NCBI RefSeq assembly: GCF_018829635.1
Contig: NZ_JAHKKG010000004.1
Location: forward strand, 682,001-746,000
DNA: 64,000 nt
Direction: 5' to 3'
Source of the DNA: Paractinoplanes bogorensis
Lineage (GTDB): Bacteria > Actinomycetota > Actinomycetes > Mycobacteriales > Micromonosporaceae
Under the pieces are notes generated by a model. The model was not told the DNA's origin, did not search any database, and worked only from the letters and a program-made list of their open reading frames with translations. Shown piece after piece: positions 24,143-35,243 of this stretch (position 1 is its first letter; every line of letters starts with the position of its first letter). Position numbers and translations under genes: made by a program.

Positions 24143-26197
24143 ATGCGCGGCCTGCGGGAGTGGTGGCGTCCGGCGGTGGTACCCCTCGGGGTGTGGCTGC
24201 TGCTGGTCGTCGTGGGCAGTGGTGTGCTGCTGTGGCAGCAGGACAACAGCCGGCAGGCGGTGGCCGAGCGGTTCGACCACGGCGTGGGCACGCTGGGCGA
24301 CTTCATGAACGGGGTTGCCACCGAGGTGCTCATGCGGGAACAGGTGCAGGCGCAGGCTTCGCTGGCCGATCCGGTGGTCGACGCCCGGGACTTCGAGCGG
24401 GCGGTCGACGGGTTCGGGTATTCGAACGCGGTGCTGCTCGATTCGCAGGGGCGGGTGCTCCAGATCGCGCCGAGCGACCCGGGCAAGATCGGGCGGGACA
24501 TCTCCGTCCGGTACGAGCATCTGCGCACGGCGTTGCAGGGGCGTCCGGCGGTGTCGGGGGCGGTCGCCTCGGCGGCGCGGAACATCCCGGTTGTCGCGTT
24601 CGCGGTGCCGTTCGACACCAGTGCGGGGCGGCGGGTCTTCTCGGGCGCGATTCCGATCAGGGCCAGCCCTCTGGCGTCGTACTTCACCAGCGCGCTCTCG
24701 CTGGACGGGGCCCGGGTGCAGATGGTCGACACGAGCGGCAACGTGGTGGCCACGACCGAGCCGTTCGCCGGAGGTTCACCCACGCTGGCCGACCAGGATC
24801 CGGCGCTGGCCGGCGCGCTGACCCGGGATTCGGGCGGCCGATATCAGGCCGACGGCGGGTGGTGGCGCTACTCCTCGGTCGCGGTGCAGGGCACACCGTG
24901 GCGCCTGTCGGCGACCGTGCCGGAAGACGTGCTGTTCGGATCGTTGCACAACACCGAGATCGCCGGGCGGGCCGCGCTCGGTGGGGCGGCGGCGGTCGGG
25001 CTCGCGGTGGTGATCATCGCCGGACGGGCCCGGCGCAACCGGCGCGATCTGCTGCTCAGCGAGCGCAGCTTCCGCAAGGTGTTCGACGGCTCGCGGATCG
25101 GCATGCTGCTGGCCGACACCCAGGGCCGGTGCCTGCGGGTCAACCCGGCGGCCAGCCAGATCTTCGGCCGCGCCGCGGAAGACGTCGTCGGGCGGCTCAT
25201 GTCCGACCTCACCCATCCCGACGACGCCGACCTGGCCGCCGGGCCGATGCGTGACTGCCTGGCCGGGCGGATCGACGGCTTCGACCTCGACAAGCGCTAT
25301 CTGCGACCGGACGGCGAGGTCGTGGAGGCGTCGATCACCAGCGCGGTGCTGCGCGACGAGGAGGACCGTCCGCAGTATTTCGCGACCCAGATCATCGACG
25401 TGACCGAGCGCAACGCCCTGGAACGGGCGAGCGCCACCGCCCAGGCCGAGCTCGCCCAGCGGGCCGAGGAACTGCAGGACGCCAACACCCACCTGGCCGA
25501 CGTGATGGCGATGCTCAGCCACGACGTGCGCCAGCCGCTCGCCAAGATCGTCGGGCTGGGCGGGCTGGTCGTCGAGGAGTGGGCCGGGCTGCCCGAGCAC
25601 ACGAAGGTCAATTACGTGCAGCGGATGACGGCGGCCGGCCACCGGGCGAACGACCTGGTCACCGACATCCTGATGCTGGCCCAGTTCGACGCGGGGGCGA
25701 TGCTGGCCCGGCCGGTCCGGGTCGACGTCTCCCACGCGACCCGCGAGGCGGTCAAGGCCCACCACATCAGCTCGGGCACGCCGATCACGGTGATCGCCCC
25801 CGACGAGACCACCGGGCTGGCCGATCCCGGGCAGCTCACCCTCATTCTGGGCAACCTGCTGACGAATGCGTCCAAGTACGGGAAGCCGCCGATCGAGGTG
25901 CGGGTGGTCAACGCCGAGGAACAGGTCTCCATCCGCGTGGCCGACCGTGGCGAGGGAGTGCCGCCCGACTTCGTGCCGCACCTGTTCGACCGGTTCGCCC
26001 GGGCCGGGTCGGGAGTGGCGACGACGACGGCCGGCACCGGGCTCGGGCTCTATCTGGTGCGGCAGCTGGCCCAGGCGGGTGGACTCGACGTCTCCTACGA
26101 GCCCAACCACCCGCACGGCGCCGTCTTCACGGTCAGCGTCCCGCGTGCCGCGCCCGGCCCCCGCGTCCGGGAGCCCGAAGCCGAGTTCGCGACGTAG
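24143..26197 (+). CDS. Membrane sensor histidine kinase with PAS domain
   Basis: A 684-residue kinase starting at ATG 24143. Helix one (about 9-31) and helix two (about 276-296) bracket a 245-residue extracellular sensor of the double-Cache type (FGYSNAVLLDSQGRVLQIAP in its first lobe). A PAS domain follows (about 305-430: FRKVFDGSRIGMLLADTQGR) and then a coiled linker (ASATAQAELAQRAEELQDAN). The HisKA box is MLSHDVRQPLAKI with phospho-acceptor His460. The ATPase has N in LLTNASKYG, G1 in DRGEGVP and G2 in GTGLGLYL. It is therefore a complete kinase that senses an external signal. No response regulator gene is adjacent, so it is an orphan. Confidence 0.95.
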   Translation: MRGLREWWRPAVVPLGVWLLLVVVGSGVLLWQQDNSRQAVAERFDHGVGTLGDFMNGVATEVLMREQVQAQASLADPVVDARDFERAVDGFGYSNAVLLDSQGRVLQIAPSDPGKIGRDISVRYEHLRTALQGRPAVSGAVASAARNIPVVAFAVPFDTSAGRRVFSGAIPIRASPLASYFTSALSLDGARVQMVDTSGNVVATTEPFAGGSPTLADQDPALAGALTRDSGGRYQADGGWWRYSSVAVQGTPWRLSATVPEDVLFGSLHNTEIAGRAALGGAAAVGLAVVIIAGRARRNRRDLLLSERSFRKVFDGSRIGMLLADTQGRCLRVNPAASQIFGRAAEDVVGRLMSDLTHPDDADLAAGPMRDCLAGRIDGFDLDKRYLRPDGEVVEASITSAVLRDEEDRPQYFATQIIDVTERNALERASATAQAELAQRAEELQDANTHLADVMAMLSHDVRQPLAKIVGLGGLVVEEWAGLPEHTKVNYVQRMTAAGHRANDLVTDILMLAQFDAGAMLARPVRVDVSHATREAVKAHHISSGTPITVIAPDETTGLADPGQLTLILGNLLTNASKYGKPPIEVRVVNAEEQVSIRVADRGEGVPPDFVPHLFDRFARAGSGVATTTAGTGLGLYLVRQLAQAGGLDVSYEPNHPHGAVFTVSVPRAAPGPRVREPEAEFAT

Positions 26198-26336
26198 CGA
26201 AAGGGGCCGGTGCGGCGCCTGGCAGACGTCCGCGACCAGTTCGAATACCTCGGGCACGTCACGACCGCGGACCGGTAATCCGCGGCGCGGCAGGTGGCTG
26301 CGGTTGTGGGTGCTCAACGGCGTACGGGAAAGCGGG

Positions 26337-27651
<1,315 letters not shown>

Positions 27652-28241
27652 GCGACGAAACACGCACCGCCGGTCAGCGGGACCGCGTAGACCACGCTGC
27701 CGTCCGGGGCGGGGTCGCGCGGGCGGGCGAAGCGGACGGTCGCGGCGGGAAAGCCCTGGCCGGTAATCGTGGCGCGGACCAGGGCGATGTCCGTCGCGGG
27801 TGAGGCCTGGGCCGTACCGCAGGTGGACACGGCAGCGGGCGGGCACAGAGCCGCGGTCACCGCACCGGCGATGCGGTGCGTCTCGGCGTCGAAGTCGGCG
27901 GGGCTGGTGGTCAGGCTCGTGCGGCGGGCGCTGTCGGCGGCCGTACGGGAGCAAAGGTCGTCGCCACAGACGGACCCGGATCGCTTGGTCACGGGCTGAG
28001 CGGGAGCGGCCTGAGCGGCCTGACCGGTAGCGGCCTGACCGGGAGCGGGAGCGGCGGCCGATGGTGTGCCGGGCTGGGTCAACCAGAGGGCACCCGCGGT
28101 CAGGCACACAGCGGCCAGGACCGCCACACCGGTGAAGCCACGCCGGTCGCGAACTCCGGACTCGTCGAAGACGAACACGTCATCAGGGTCCGCCCCGCCG
28201 GTTGCCACCCGGGGTGCAGCCGGGTAGCAACCGGGCGGGGA

Positions 28242-29072
28242 TCAGGCGACCTTGTCCAGGACCGCGAACTCCTCGTCGCTCAGCTCGAGAGCCCCCGCCG
28301 CCACGTTCTGCTCGAGGTGGGCGATCGACGACGTACCCGGAATGGGCAGCATCACCGGCGAGCGCCGCAGCAGCCAGGCCAGGGCCAGCTGGTTCGGCGA
28401 GGCCCCGAGCCGGGCGCCCACCTCGGCCAGGACGGGATCGGTCATGCCCGAACCGGCGAGGGGGAACCACGGGATGAACGCCATGTTCTCCTGTTCCGCG
28501 TAGTCGACCACGTCGGCCGCGGCCCGGTTGGTCAGGTTGTAGAGGTTCTGCACCGAGGCGATCGGCGTCACCGCCTGCGCGGCCCGGATCTGCGCCACGG
28601 ACACCTCGGACAGGCCGATGTGCCGCACCTTGCCCTCCTGGCGCAGTTCGGCCAGCGTGCCCACCTGGTCCTCGATCGGAACCAGCGGGTCGACCCGGTG
28701 CAGCTGGAGCAGGTCGATCCGCTCGACGCCCAGGGTGCGCAGGCTCAGCTCGGTCTGCTGGCGCAGGTATTCGGGCCGGCCGACCGGCACCCACACGTCG
28801 GGGCCGGGCCGCGTGTTGCCGACCTTGGTCGCGATCACCAGGTCGGAGCGGTAGGGGTGCAGGGCGCGCCGGATCAGGTCGTCGGTGACGAACGGCCCGT
28901 ACGCGTCCGCGGTGTCGATGAGGGTGACGCCGAGTTCGACCGCACGGCGCAGCACCGCGATCGCGTTGTCCTGGTCGGCCGGCCAGCCGAAGACGCCGGG
29001 GCCGGTGAGCTGCATGACGCCGTAGCCGAGACGGCCGACGGTCAGGTCGCCGCCGATGGTGAAGGTTGACAT
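28242..29072 (-). CDS. Aldo/keto reductase
   Basis: A 276-residue AKR. The tetrad is visible as Asp and Tyr in [11 protein letters not shown], Lys in [10 protein letters not shown] and His in [16 protein letters not shown] is bound by [18 protein letters not shown]. It is short by about 40 residues compared with the other two AKRs in this window and lacks a long C-terminal loop. It starts at ATG 29072 and is divergent from the XRE regulator at 29176, which likely controls it. Substrate unknown. Confidence 0.92.
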   Translation of the reverse strand: MSTFTIGGDLTVGRLGYGVMQLTGPGVFGWPADQDNAIAVLRRAVELGVTLIDTADAYGPFVTDDLIRRALHPYRSDLVIATKVGNTRPGPDVWVPVGRPEYLRQQTELSLRTLGVERIDLLQLHRVDPLVPIEDQVGTLAELRQEGKVRHIGLSEVSVAQIRAAQAVTPIASVQNLYNLTNRAAADVVDYAEQENMAFIPWFPLAGSGMTDPVLAEVGARLGASPNQLALAWLLRRSPVMLPIPGTSSIAHLEQNVAAGALELSDEEFAVLDKVA

Positions 29073-29175
29073 GCGTCCCACCTTGCGACGGGGGAACTCG
29101 AGGCGCCCAGACCCGGTCTTTCCTAGCCCTGTCAGGGCCAGGCAAGCCGACCGGGCGCGACGCATACTTGGCCGC

Positions 29176-30072
29176 ATGACGACGATCGCGGGCACGCTGG
29201 GTGAGTTCCTGCAGGCGCATCGCGCGCGGATCACGCCGGAGCAGGCTGGTCTGAGCCTGTACGGCGACCGCCGGCGCGTCGACGGTCTGCGGCGCGAGGA
29301 GCTCGCCATGCTGGCCGGGGTCAGCTCGTCGTACTACACGCGGCTCGAGCAGGGCCAGTCCCGCAACGCGTCTCCGCAGGTGCTCGACGCCTTGGCCGCC
29401 GCCCTGCGCCTCGATGAGACCGAGCGGCTGCACCTGCACAGCCTGGCCTCCGGCACGAGCGGCCCGCGCCGCATCCGCCGGCCCGCGGTCGAGCGGCCCG
29501 AGCCGGGTCTGCTGGAGCTGCTGGGCGCCCTCAAAGATGTCCCGGCGATGGTGGTCGGCGCCCGCAAGGATGTGCTGGCCTGGAATCCGCTGGGCCATGC
29601 GCTGTTCGCCGGCCACCTGCCCGCCGACGCCCCGTCCACCCGGTCGGCCCGGCCCAACATCGCCAAGCTGATGTTCCTCGACCCTGAGATGCGCGAGCTG
29701 TTCACCGATTGGGAGGCCAAGGCGGGCGCCGACGTCGGGTGCCTGCGCCTGTTCGCGGGGAAGTATCCCGACGACCCCGCCCTGGCCGAGCTGGTCGGCG
29801 CTCTGGCCGTGGGCAGCCCTGAGTTCGCCGCGATGTGGGCCGACCACCGGGTGACGGCGTGCGCGTCGTCGATCCACGAGCTGCGGCACCCGCTGGTGGG
29901 CCGGATCACCGTCACCGAGCAAGGCCTGAGCACGGCCGACACGATCGGACAGCGGCTGGTCACCTACACCGCGCCGGCCGGGTCCCCGTCGGCCGAGGCC
30001 CTGACTCTGCTGGCCCAGCTGGTCGGCGAGGCTAGGGAGACTGAAGCCCTGGTTGCCCGTCGAGGATCGTGA
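29176..30072 (+). CDS. XRE regulator of the MmyB type
   Basis: A 298-residue regulator. An N-terminal helix-turn-helix (about 5-70: [19 protein letters not shown] and then [24 protein letters not shown]) is followed by the MmyB-like ligand domain from about residue 110 ([23 protein letters not shown] and later [17 protein letters not shown]). MmyB-like domains often bind hydrophobic ligands. The gene is divergent from the AKR at 28242-29072. Its last 41 bp overlap the end of the convergent PhoD gene. ATG 29176 was chosen because the upstream extension crosses the gap without a conserved start. Confidence 0.93.
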   Translation: MTTIAGTLGEFLQAHRARITPEQAGLSLYGDRRRVDGLRREELAMLAGVSSSYYTRLEQGQSRNASPQVLDALAAALRLDETERLHLHSLASGTSGPRRIRRPAVERPEPGLLELLGALKDVPAMVVGARKDVLAWNPLGHALFAGHLPADAPSTRSARPNIAKLMFLDPEMRELFTDWEAKAGADVGCLRLFAGKYPDDPALAELVGALAVGSPEFAAMWADHRVTACASSIHELRHPLVGRITVTEQGLSTADTIGQRLVTYTAPAGSPSAEALTLLAQLVGEARETEALVARRGS

Positions 30073-31501
30073 GGGATTTGAGCGTACGGACGGGGGCGTC
30101 GCGCCGACTCACAAAATCGAGGCCGCGGAAGTCGGCGCGAAGCGAGCCCCGGCCGATCGTCGTCCGGACGTAGCCCCGCCGGTCGGAGTAGAACTTGAGG
30201 TGCGGGTTGACGCCGCCGAGCGGGATCGTGGTGGTGGCAGTGCCGTCGCCGCGTGAAGTGATCGAGGTGCAGACCAGCTCGGTGCCGATCGTCTTCGAGC
30301 GCGGCTCCCGGTAGTCGGCCTTGAGGTCGTTGGCCCACGCCGAGTGGATGTCGCCGGTCAGCACCACCGGATTGCGGACCTTCCGGTCGGCCCAGCCCTT
30401 CTGCAGCCGGTCGCGTGAAGACCGGTAACCGTCCCAGTAGTCCATTGCCCCCGCGCCCTTGGCGTCCAGGCGCTGGGCGAAGAACACCTGCTGGCCGATC
30501 AGGTCCCACGTCGCCGAACGCTGGGCCAGCCCGTCGAGCAGCCATTTCTCCTGGACCGCGCCGGTGATGCTGCGCCCCGGCCGGTCGGCGTCGGGACACG
30601 CTTTCCAGGTGCCGCCGCACACCTGCGCATCGCGGAACTGCCGGGTGTCGAGCATGTGGAACGTGGCCAGCCGCCCCCACCGGATGCGCCGGAACAGGGA
30701 TCCGGGACGGAGCGGCTGATGCTCGTAATACGCGCGGTAGGCGGCCGCCCGCCGGGCCTTCCACTGCGCGTCGGTCAGCGGCGGGATGTTGTCGAGGCGG
30801 TGGAAACCGGCGTAGTCGTTCTCGACGTCGTGGTCGTCCGGCACGACCAGCCAGGGCGCGGCGGCGTGCGCGGCCTGCAGGTCGGCCTCGGCCTTGTACT
30901 GCCCGTAACGACGGCGGTAGTCACCCAGGGTCAGGATCTCGGGCCCGAGATGCTTGCGGGTGCGGTCCGGGCTGGGCCCGCCCTCATAGATGTAGTCGCC
31001 CAGATGCAGGATCAGTCCGGGTTGCTCCTCGGCCATCCGCCGATAGGCGGTGAAGTATCCGTGCTCGAAGTTGGCGCATGACGCGAACAGCATCGTCAGC
31101 CCGGCGCCGTACTCCCCGAGCGCCGGCGCGGTGCGGGTGCGGCCGACGGGGGAGAGGTGCCCCTGGGCGCGAAACCGGTAGAAATACTCGGCATTCGGTG
31201 CCAGCCCGCCCGCCACGACATGCACCGAGTGCGCGTCGTCCTTTCGAGCAGTGATTTTCCCGTACGACGTGAGCTTGCCGAACGATTCACTCGAGGACAC
31301 CTGCCACTCGACGTCGACGTCGGCGCGGGACATGCCACCCAGCCCGTCCTCGGCGAGCGGCTTCGGTGCCAGCCGCGTCCAGAGCACGACACTGCCGGGG
31401 TCCGGATCACCGGACGCGACACCGAGCGTGAACGGAAAGGGGCTGGGCGCGGGCGCGACGGCGGCACCGAGACTGCCCAGGACGAAGGTTCGACGCCTCA
31501 T
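30032..31501 (-). CDS. phoD: Secreted alkaline phosphatase/phosphodiesterase, PhoD family
   Basis: A 489-residue enzyme. The N-terminus MRRRTFVLGSLGAAVAPAPS is a short Tat-type signal. PhoD motifs follow: FTLGVASGDPDPGSVVLWTRLAP, then FASCANFEHG, LILHLGDYIYEGG, VPDDHDVENDYAG, MLDTRQFRD and VVLTGDIHSAWANDL; these contain the Fe/Ca ligands. It releases phosphate from esters and diesters outside the cell. The upstream region was not seen to have a PHO box. A GntR gene reads in the same direction, 12 bp upstream of its start, so the two may be co-transcribed, although they look functionally unrelated. Confidence 0.94.
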   Translation of the reverse strand: MRRRTFVLGSLGAAVAPAPSPFPFTLGVASGDPDPGSVVLWTRLAPKPLAEDGLGGMSRADVDVEWQVSSSESFGKLTSYGKITARKDDAHSVHVVAGGLAPNAEYFYRFRAQGHLSPVGRTRTAPALGEYGAGLTMLFASCANFEHGYFTAYRRMAEEQPGLILHLGDYIYEGGPSPDRTRKHLGPEILTLGDYRRRYGQYKAEADLQAAHAAAPWLVVPDDHDVENDYAGFHRLDNIPPLTDAQWKARRAAAYRAYYEHQPLRPGSLFRRIRWGRLATFHMLDTRQFRDAQVCGGTWKACPDADRPGRSITGAVQEKWLLDGLAQRSATWDLIGQQVFFAQRLDAKGAGAMDYWDGYRSSRDRLQKGWADRKVRNPVVLTGDIHSAWANDLKADYREPRSKTIGTELVCTSITSRGDGTATTTIPLGGVNPHLKFYSDRRGYVRTTIGRGSLRADFRGLDFVSRRDAPVRTLKSLTILDGQPGLQSP

Positions 31502-31513
31502 GCCCCCAAACTG

Positions 31514-32260
31514 CTACGGCTCGCCGTCCACCGGGATCGGGATGCGCGCCTCTACCTCGAACGAGGCACGGTCGGCCCGGTAGACGTCGCGGGCGAACTC
31601 GATGCAGCGCCCCGTGGAGTCGTACGTGAAACGCGTCAGGAGGATGCCGGCCGACGCGCTGCGCAGGCGAAGGCGGGCGCACGACGTGTCGTCGATGACG
31701 ATCGACTGGATGGTGGCGTGGGCGCTGACCGGGACGACGTCGTAGTGGGAGCGCAGCAGCTCCCAGAGCGATCCGGTCAGCGGTTGATCGAGCAGGCCGG
31801 GGGTCAGCTCGACCGGGAAGTACGTGGTCTCGAGCGCGATCGGCTCGTCGTCGGCGAACCGCAGCCGGTGCAGCGCGTGCACCCGGCCGGTCGACGGCAT
31901 GTCGAACGCCGCCTGGGCCGATGCGCTGGGTTCGCGTTCTGAGGCCCAGAGGAGTTGCGCGGCCGGACGACGGCCCGCGCGGATGATCTCGTCGGAGAAG
32001 CTGCCGATGTGGAACGGGACCCGGGGCTCGGCGACGAACGTGCCGCGCGGGGGCTTGCGGTAGACGTATCCCTCGTTCTCGAGCAGCGAGAGCGCGTGCC
32101 GGGCCGTCATGCGGCTGACCGCGTACGTCTCGCTGAGCTCGCGTTCCGACGGCATCAACGTGTGCGGCGCCAGTTTCTCGCCGGTGATGCGATCGCGCAG
32201 CTCGGCCGCGATGGCCACGTATCTCGGGGATGTTGCACCCCGGGAAATTTCGCTCGACAC
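31514..32260 (-). CDS. GntR/HutC-type transcriptional regulator
   Basis: A 248-residue repressor with the winged HTH at about residues 12-78 (YVAIAAELRDRITGEKLAP, LMPSERELSETYAVSRMTARHAL and GYVYRKPPRGTFVAEP) and a UTRA effector domain at about 100-240 (HALHRLRFADDEPIALETTYF). The start is GTG 32260. It is divergent from the four-gene operon beginning at 32343. A perfect GntR-type operator (TGGTCTATACCA) sits in that operon's leader. UTRA domains bind small sugars, phosphosugars or amino-sugar derivatives, so the inducer may be the operon's own substrate. Confidence 0.94.
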   Translation of the reverse strand: MSSEISRGATSPRYVAIAAELRDRITGEKLAPHTLMPSERELSETYAVSRMTARHALSLLENEGYVYRKPPRGTFVAEPRVPFHIGSFSDEIIRAGRRPAAQLLWASEREPSASAQAAFDMPSTGRVHALHRLRFADDEPIALETTYFPVELTPGLLDQPLTGSLWELLRSHYDVVPVSAHATIQSIVIDDTSCARLRLRSASAGILLTRFTYDSTGRCIEFARDVYRADRASFEVEARIPIPVDGEP

Positions 32261-32262
32261 CG

Positions 32263-32322
32263 TTGACAGGCTACCTCGTACGGACGATACCGTGTGGCCT
32301 CGACCACATGGTCTATACCATG
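32263..32322 (+). promoter_or_regulatory. Promoter and GntR operator of the permease/kinase/oxidoreductase operon
   Basis: TTGACA (32263-32268) and GATACC (32286-32291) with a 17-bp spacer form a strong promoter. Sixteen bases after the -10 lies CATGGTCTATACCATG (32307-32322), a perfect inverted repeat containing TGGTCTATACCA, which matches the HutC/GntR half-site GGTCTA-N-ACC. It is placed to block early transcription and is the best target for the divergently encoded GntR protein. Confidence 0.8.
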
Positions 32323-32342
32323 CAGATAGAGGGGAGGCGCTC

Positions 32343-33830
32343 GTGACCGAGAGCAGGGACAGCGCGGAGCTCGCGAAGTTCGGCTACCAACCGTCGTTCG
32401 AGCGGCGCACCAGCAAGTTCGCGTCGTTCGCGGTGGCGTTCGCGTTCGTGTCGATCGCGACCGGCATCTTCACCACCTACGGCTCGGTGCTCAACTCGTC
32501 CGGCCCGCTGGGCATCTGGACCTGGCCGATCGCCGTCGTCGGCCAGCTCGCCGTCGCCTTCGTGATCGGCTCGCTCGCCTCGCGCATCCCGGTCACCGGG
32601 TACGCGTACCAGTGGATGTCCCGCCTGGCCAACCCGGTGCTGGGCTGGATCATCGGCTGGATCTCGTTCATGTTCCTGGCCGTCGTGGTCGTCGCCGTCG
32701 ACTACACCGTTGCCTCCACCGTCCTGCCCGTGCTGCTCAGCTACGAGGCCACGGCCGGCATCACCTGGGCCGTCACCGCCGTCATCCTGATCGGCCAGGC
32801 CCTGCTCATCGGCCTGTCCCAGCGCTGGACCGAGAAGGTCAACAACACCGCGGTGAGCGCCGAGCTGATCGGCATGGTGCTGCTGACCGTCCTGCTGCTG
32901 GTGGTCGCGGCGATCCGCAGCCAGATGGACTTCGGCAACCTGTGGAGCCGGGGCGCGGTGCCGGCCGAGGGCTACTGGAGCTTCGGCGACTGGACCAGCG
33001 CCGGCCCGTGGATGCTCGGCTTCCTGCTCGGCGCGTTCACCATCGTCGGCTTCGAGTCGGCCGCCAACCTGGCCGAGGAGACCAACGACCCCGAGCGCGT
33101 CGTGCCCCGCGCGATGTGGCAGGCCGTCCTGGCCTCGGGCGTGCTCGGCTTCCTGTTCCTCATCGCGGTCACCCTGGCCGCCGGCGACCCGGTCGCCCTG
33201 GCCGAGTCGGGCACCCCGATCGCGGACGTCATCGAGCACACCCTCGGCTCGGTCGTCAGCACCCTGTTGCTGCTGCTCGTGGTGCTCGCCATCTTCGCCT
33301 GCGGCCTGGTCATCATGCTCACCGGCACCCGCCTGACCTGGGCCATGTCGCGCGACAAGCGGTTCCCGGGCTGGACCCAGCTGCGCCAGGTCTCGCCCCG
33401 GCACGGCACACCCCTCAAGGCCACCATCATGTACGTCGTCCTGGCCGAGGTGATTCTCGGACTGTTCTCGGCGTTCAGCGAGGACGCGCTGTTCACCCTG
33501 TTCGGTGCGGCGACCCTGCTGCCCGCCGTCATCTACGCGGCCACCGTCGCGCTCTATCTGGCCAAGCGGAAGTCACTGCCCGCCAACGGCAAGTTCGACC
33601 TCGGTAAGTGGGAGGGCCCGATCCTGGTCGTGGCCGTCGTCTGGCTCGTCTTCGAGCTGGCGCTGTTCCGCGACACGAGCTTCCGCGACGCCTGGCTCTA
33701 TGTGCTGGCGCTGCTGGTGATCGGCGCGATCTATCTGATCGGGCTGCTCGTGACCCGGGGCCGGTCGGCCCTGGACATGCCCGACATGCACTCCATCGAC
33801 GCTGCGCTCGACTCCCCCAAGGGACGCTGA
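32343..33830 (+). CDS. APC superfamily permease
   Basis: A 495-residue, twelve-helix transporter. It starts at GTG 32343 after GAGGGGAGG and opens with GYQPSFERRTSKFASFAVAF, then IFTTYGSVLNSSGPLGIWTW and FVIGSLASRIPVTGYAYQW, the pattern of APC members related to choline, GABA and amino-acid transporters. GFESAANLAEETNDPERVVPRAM is the conserved central loop of the family. It is the first gene of a four-gene operon whose other products are a sugar kinase and two FAD enzymes, so its substrate may be a polar amino-alcohol or an amino-polyol rather than a plain amino acid. The next gene follows with no gap. Confidence 0.92.
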   Translation: MTESRDSAELAKFGYQPSFERRTSKFASFAVAFAFVSIATGIFTTYGSVLNSSGPLGIWTWPIAVVGQLAVAFVIGSLASRIPVTGYAYQWMSRLANPVLGWIIGWISFMFLAVVVVAVDYTVASTVLPVLLSYEATAGITWAVTAVILIGQALLIGLSQRWTEKVNNTAVSAELIGMVLLTVLLLVVAAIRSQMDFGNLWSRGAVPAEGYWSFGDWTSAGPWMLGFLLGAFTIVGFESAANLAEETNDPERVVPRAMWQAVLASGVLGFLFLIAVTLAAGDPVALAESGTPIADVIEHTLGSVVSTLLLLLVVLAIFACGLVIMLTGTRLTWAMSRDKRFPGWTQLRQVSPRHGTPLKATIMYVVLAEVILGLFSAFSEDALFTLFGAATLLPAVIYAATVALYLAKRKSLPANGKFDLGKWEGPILVVAVVWLVFELALFRDTSFRDAWLYVLALLVIGAIYLIGLLVTRGRSALDMPDMHSIDAALDSPKGR

Positions 33831-35243
33831 ATGCACATCCTCGCGATCGACCAGGGCACGTCCGGCACCAAGGCGGTCGTGACCGACGAGGCCGGGCGGG
33901 TCCTGGCGACCGTGGAGGAGCCGGTTCACCCGGTCTATCTGGAGGGCGGCGGCGTCGAGGTCGACCCCAGGGCGCTGCTCGAGTCGGTGCTCAGCACGGG
34001 CCGCCGGGCCGCCGCCGAGGCCGGGGTGCCGCTGTCCGCGGTCGCCCTGGCCAACCAGGGCGAGACCGTGCTGGCCTGGAACCGCCGCACCGGCGAACCG
34101 CTCGGGCCGGCCATCGTCTGGCAGGACCGGCGGGCCGAGGCGATCTGCGCCGCCCGCTCCGCCTCGTCGGGGCGGGTCACCGAGCTGACCGGGCTGATCC
34201 TCGACCCGTACTTCTCGGCGCCCAAGATGCGCTGGCTGCGTGACCACCGTACGGGCGAAGGGGTGGTCACCACGACCGACACCTGGCTCGTGCACCAGCT
34301 GTGCGGCGCGTTCGTCACCGACGTGTCCACGGCCAGCCGGTCGTTGCTGCTCGACCTCGGCACGGTCACCTGGAACGGCGAGCTGCTCGATCTGTTCGGG
34401 CTCGGCGGCGAGGAACTGCCCGCGCTGGTGGCCAGCGACGACATCGTCGGCACGACCAGCGCGTTCGGCGGGGAGGTGCCGGTCACCGGGCTCATCGTCG
34501 ACCAGCAGGCGGCCCTGCTGGCCGAGAACTGCCTGGACGCGGGGACGGCGAAATGTACGTACGGGACCGGGGCTTTTCTTCTCGCCCAGCTCGGTGCGAC
34601 GGCCGCGCGCTCGGACAACGGCCTGGCCACCTCGGTCGCGTGGCGGCTGCGCGGTTCGACCCGGTACTGCGTCGACGGGCAGGTCTACACGGCCGCTTCC
34701 GCCGTACGGTGGCTCGTCGATCTCGGTCTGATCGAGAGTGCCGCCGAGCTCGACAGTGTCTCCTCGGCCGACGCCGGTGGCGTGCTCTGCGTCCCCGCCC
34801 TGGCCGGGCTGGCGGCACCCTGGTGGGACTCGTCGGCCACCGCGTCGCTGTCCGGCATGACGCTCAGCACCGGGCGCGGGCACCTCGTCCGGTCCGTGCT
34901 CGACGGCATCGCGGCCCAGGTCACGGCCCTCATTGCGGCGCTCGGCACACCCCTGACCCGGCTGCGCGTGGACGGCGGTCTCACCCGGTCGCGGGTGCTC
35001 ATGCAGGCCCAGGCCGACCTCGCGCAGCTGCCGGTCGACGTCTACCCCTCCCCGCACGCGACCGCCCTCGGCGCGGCCGCGTGCGCCCGTCTGGCGCTCG
35101 ACCCCACCGTGCCGATCGCCGACGTCGTGGGCGGCTGGTCGCCGGCCGCCACCTACGAACCGGTCTGGTCCACCGACCAGGCCGCGCACCACCTCGAACG
35201 GTGGCACACCGCCGTCCGGGCCACCCTGAAGGAGTCCGTGTGA
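33831..35243 (+). CDS. FGGY-family (glycerol kinase-like) carbohydrate kinase
   Basis: A 470-residue kinase starting one base after the permease stop. The phosphate-1 motif is IDQGTSGTKAVVTDEAG at the N-terminus. VWQDRRAE (substrate site) and GTGAFLLAQLGATA follow; the adenosine site is LRVDGGLTRSRVLMQAQAD. The layout is that of glycerol kinase, but the genuine GlpK signature around residues 80-85 (FxNQRE) reads ALANQGETVLAW, so the NQGET form suggests an altered polyol specificity. It phosphorylates the sugar or polyol brought in by the permease, using ATP. Coupled to the next gene by a four-base overlap. Confidence 0.9.
   Translation: MHILAIDQGTSGTKAVVTDEAGRVLATVEEPVHPVYLEGGGVEVDPRALLESVLSTGRRAAAEAGVPLSAVALANQGETVLAWNRRTGEPLGPAIVWQDRRAEAICAARSASSGRVTELTGLILDPYFSAPKMRWLRDHRTGEGVVTTTDTWLVHQLCGAFVTDVSTASRSLLLDLGTVTWNGELLDLFGLGGEELPALVASDDIVGTTSAFGGEVPVTGLIVDQQAALLAENCLDAGTAKCTYGTGAFLLAQLGATAARSDNGLATSVAWRLRGSTRYCVDGQVYTAASAVRWLVDLGLIESAAELDSVSSADAGGVLCVPALAGLAAPWWDSSATASLSGMTLSTGRGHLVRSVLDGIAAQVTALIAALGTPLTRLRVDGGLTRSRVLMQAQADLAQLPVDVYPSPHATALGAAACARLALDPTVPIADVVGGWSPAATYEPVWSTDQAAHHLERWHTAVRATLKESV

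Noticed and set aside
26213..26278. 22-codon frame starting GTG between kinase and AKR
   Set aside because: Reads VRRLADVRDQFEYLGHVTT and stops; too short and without a recognised family, possibly a relic.
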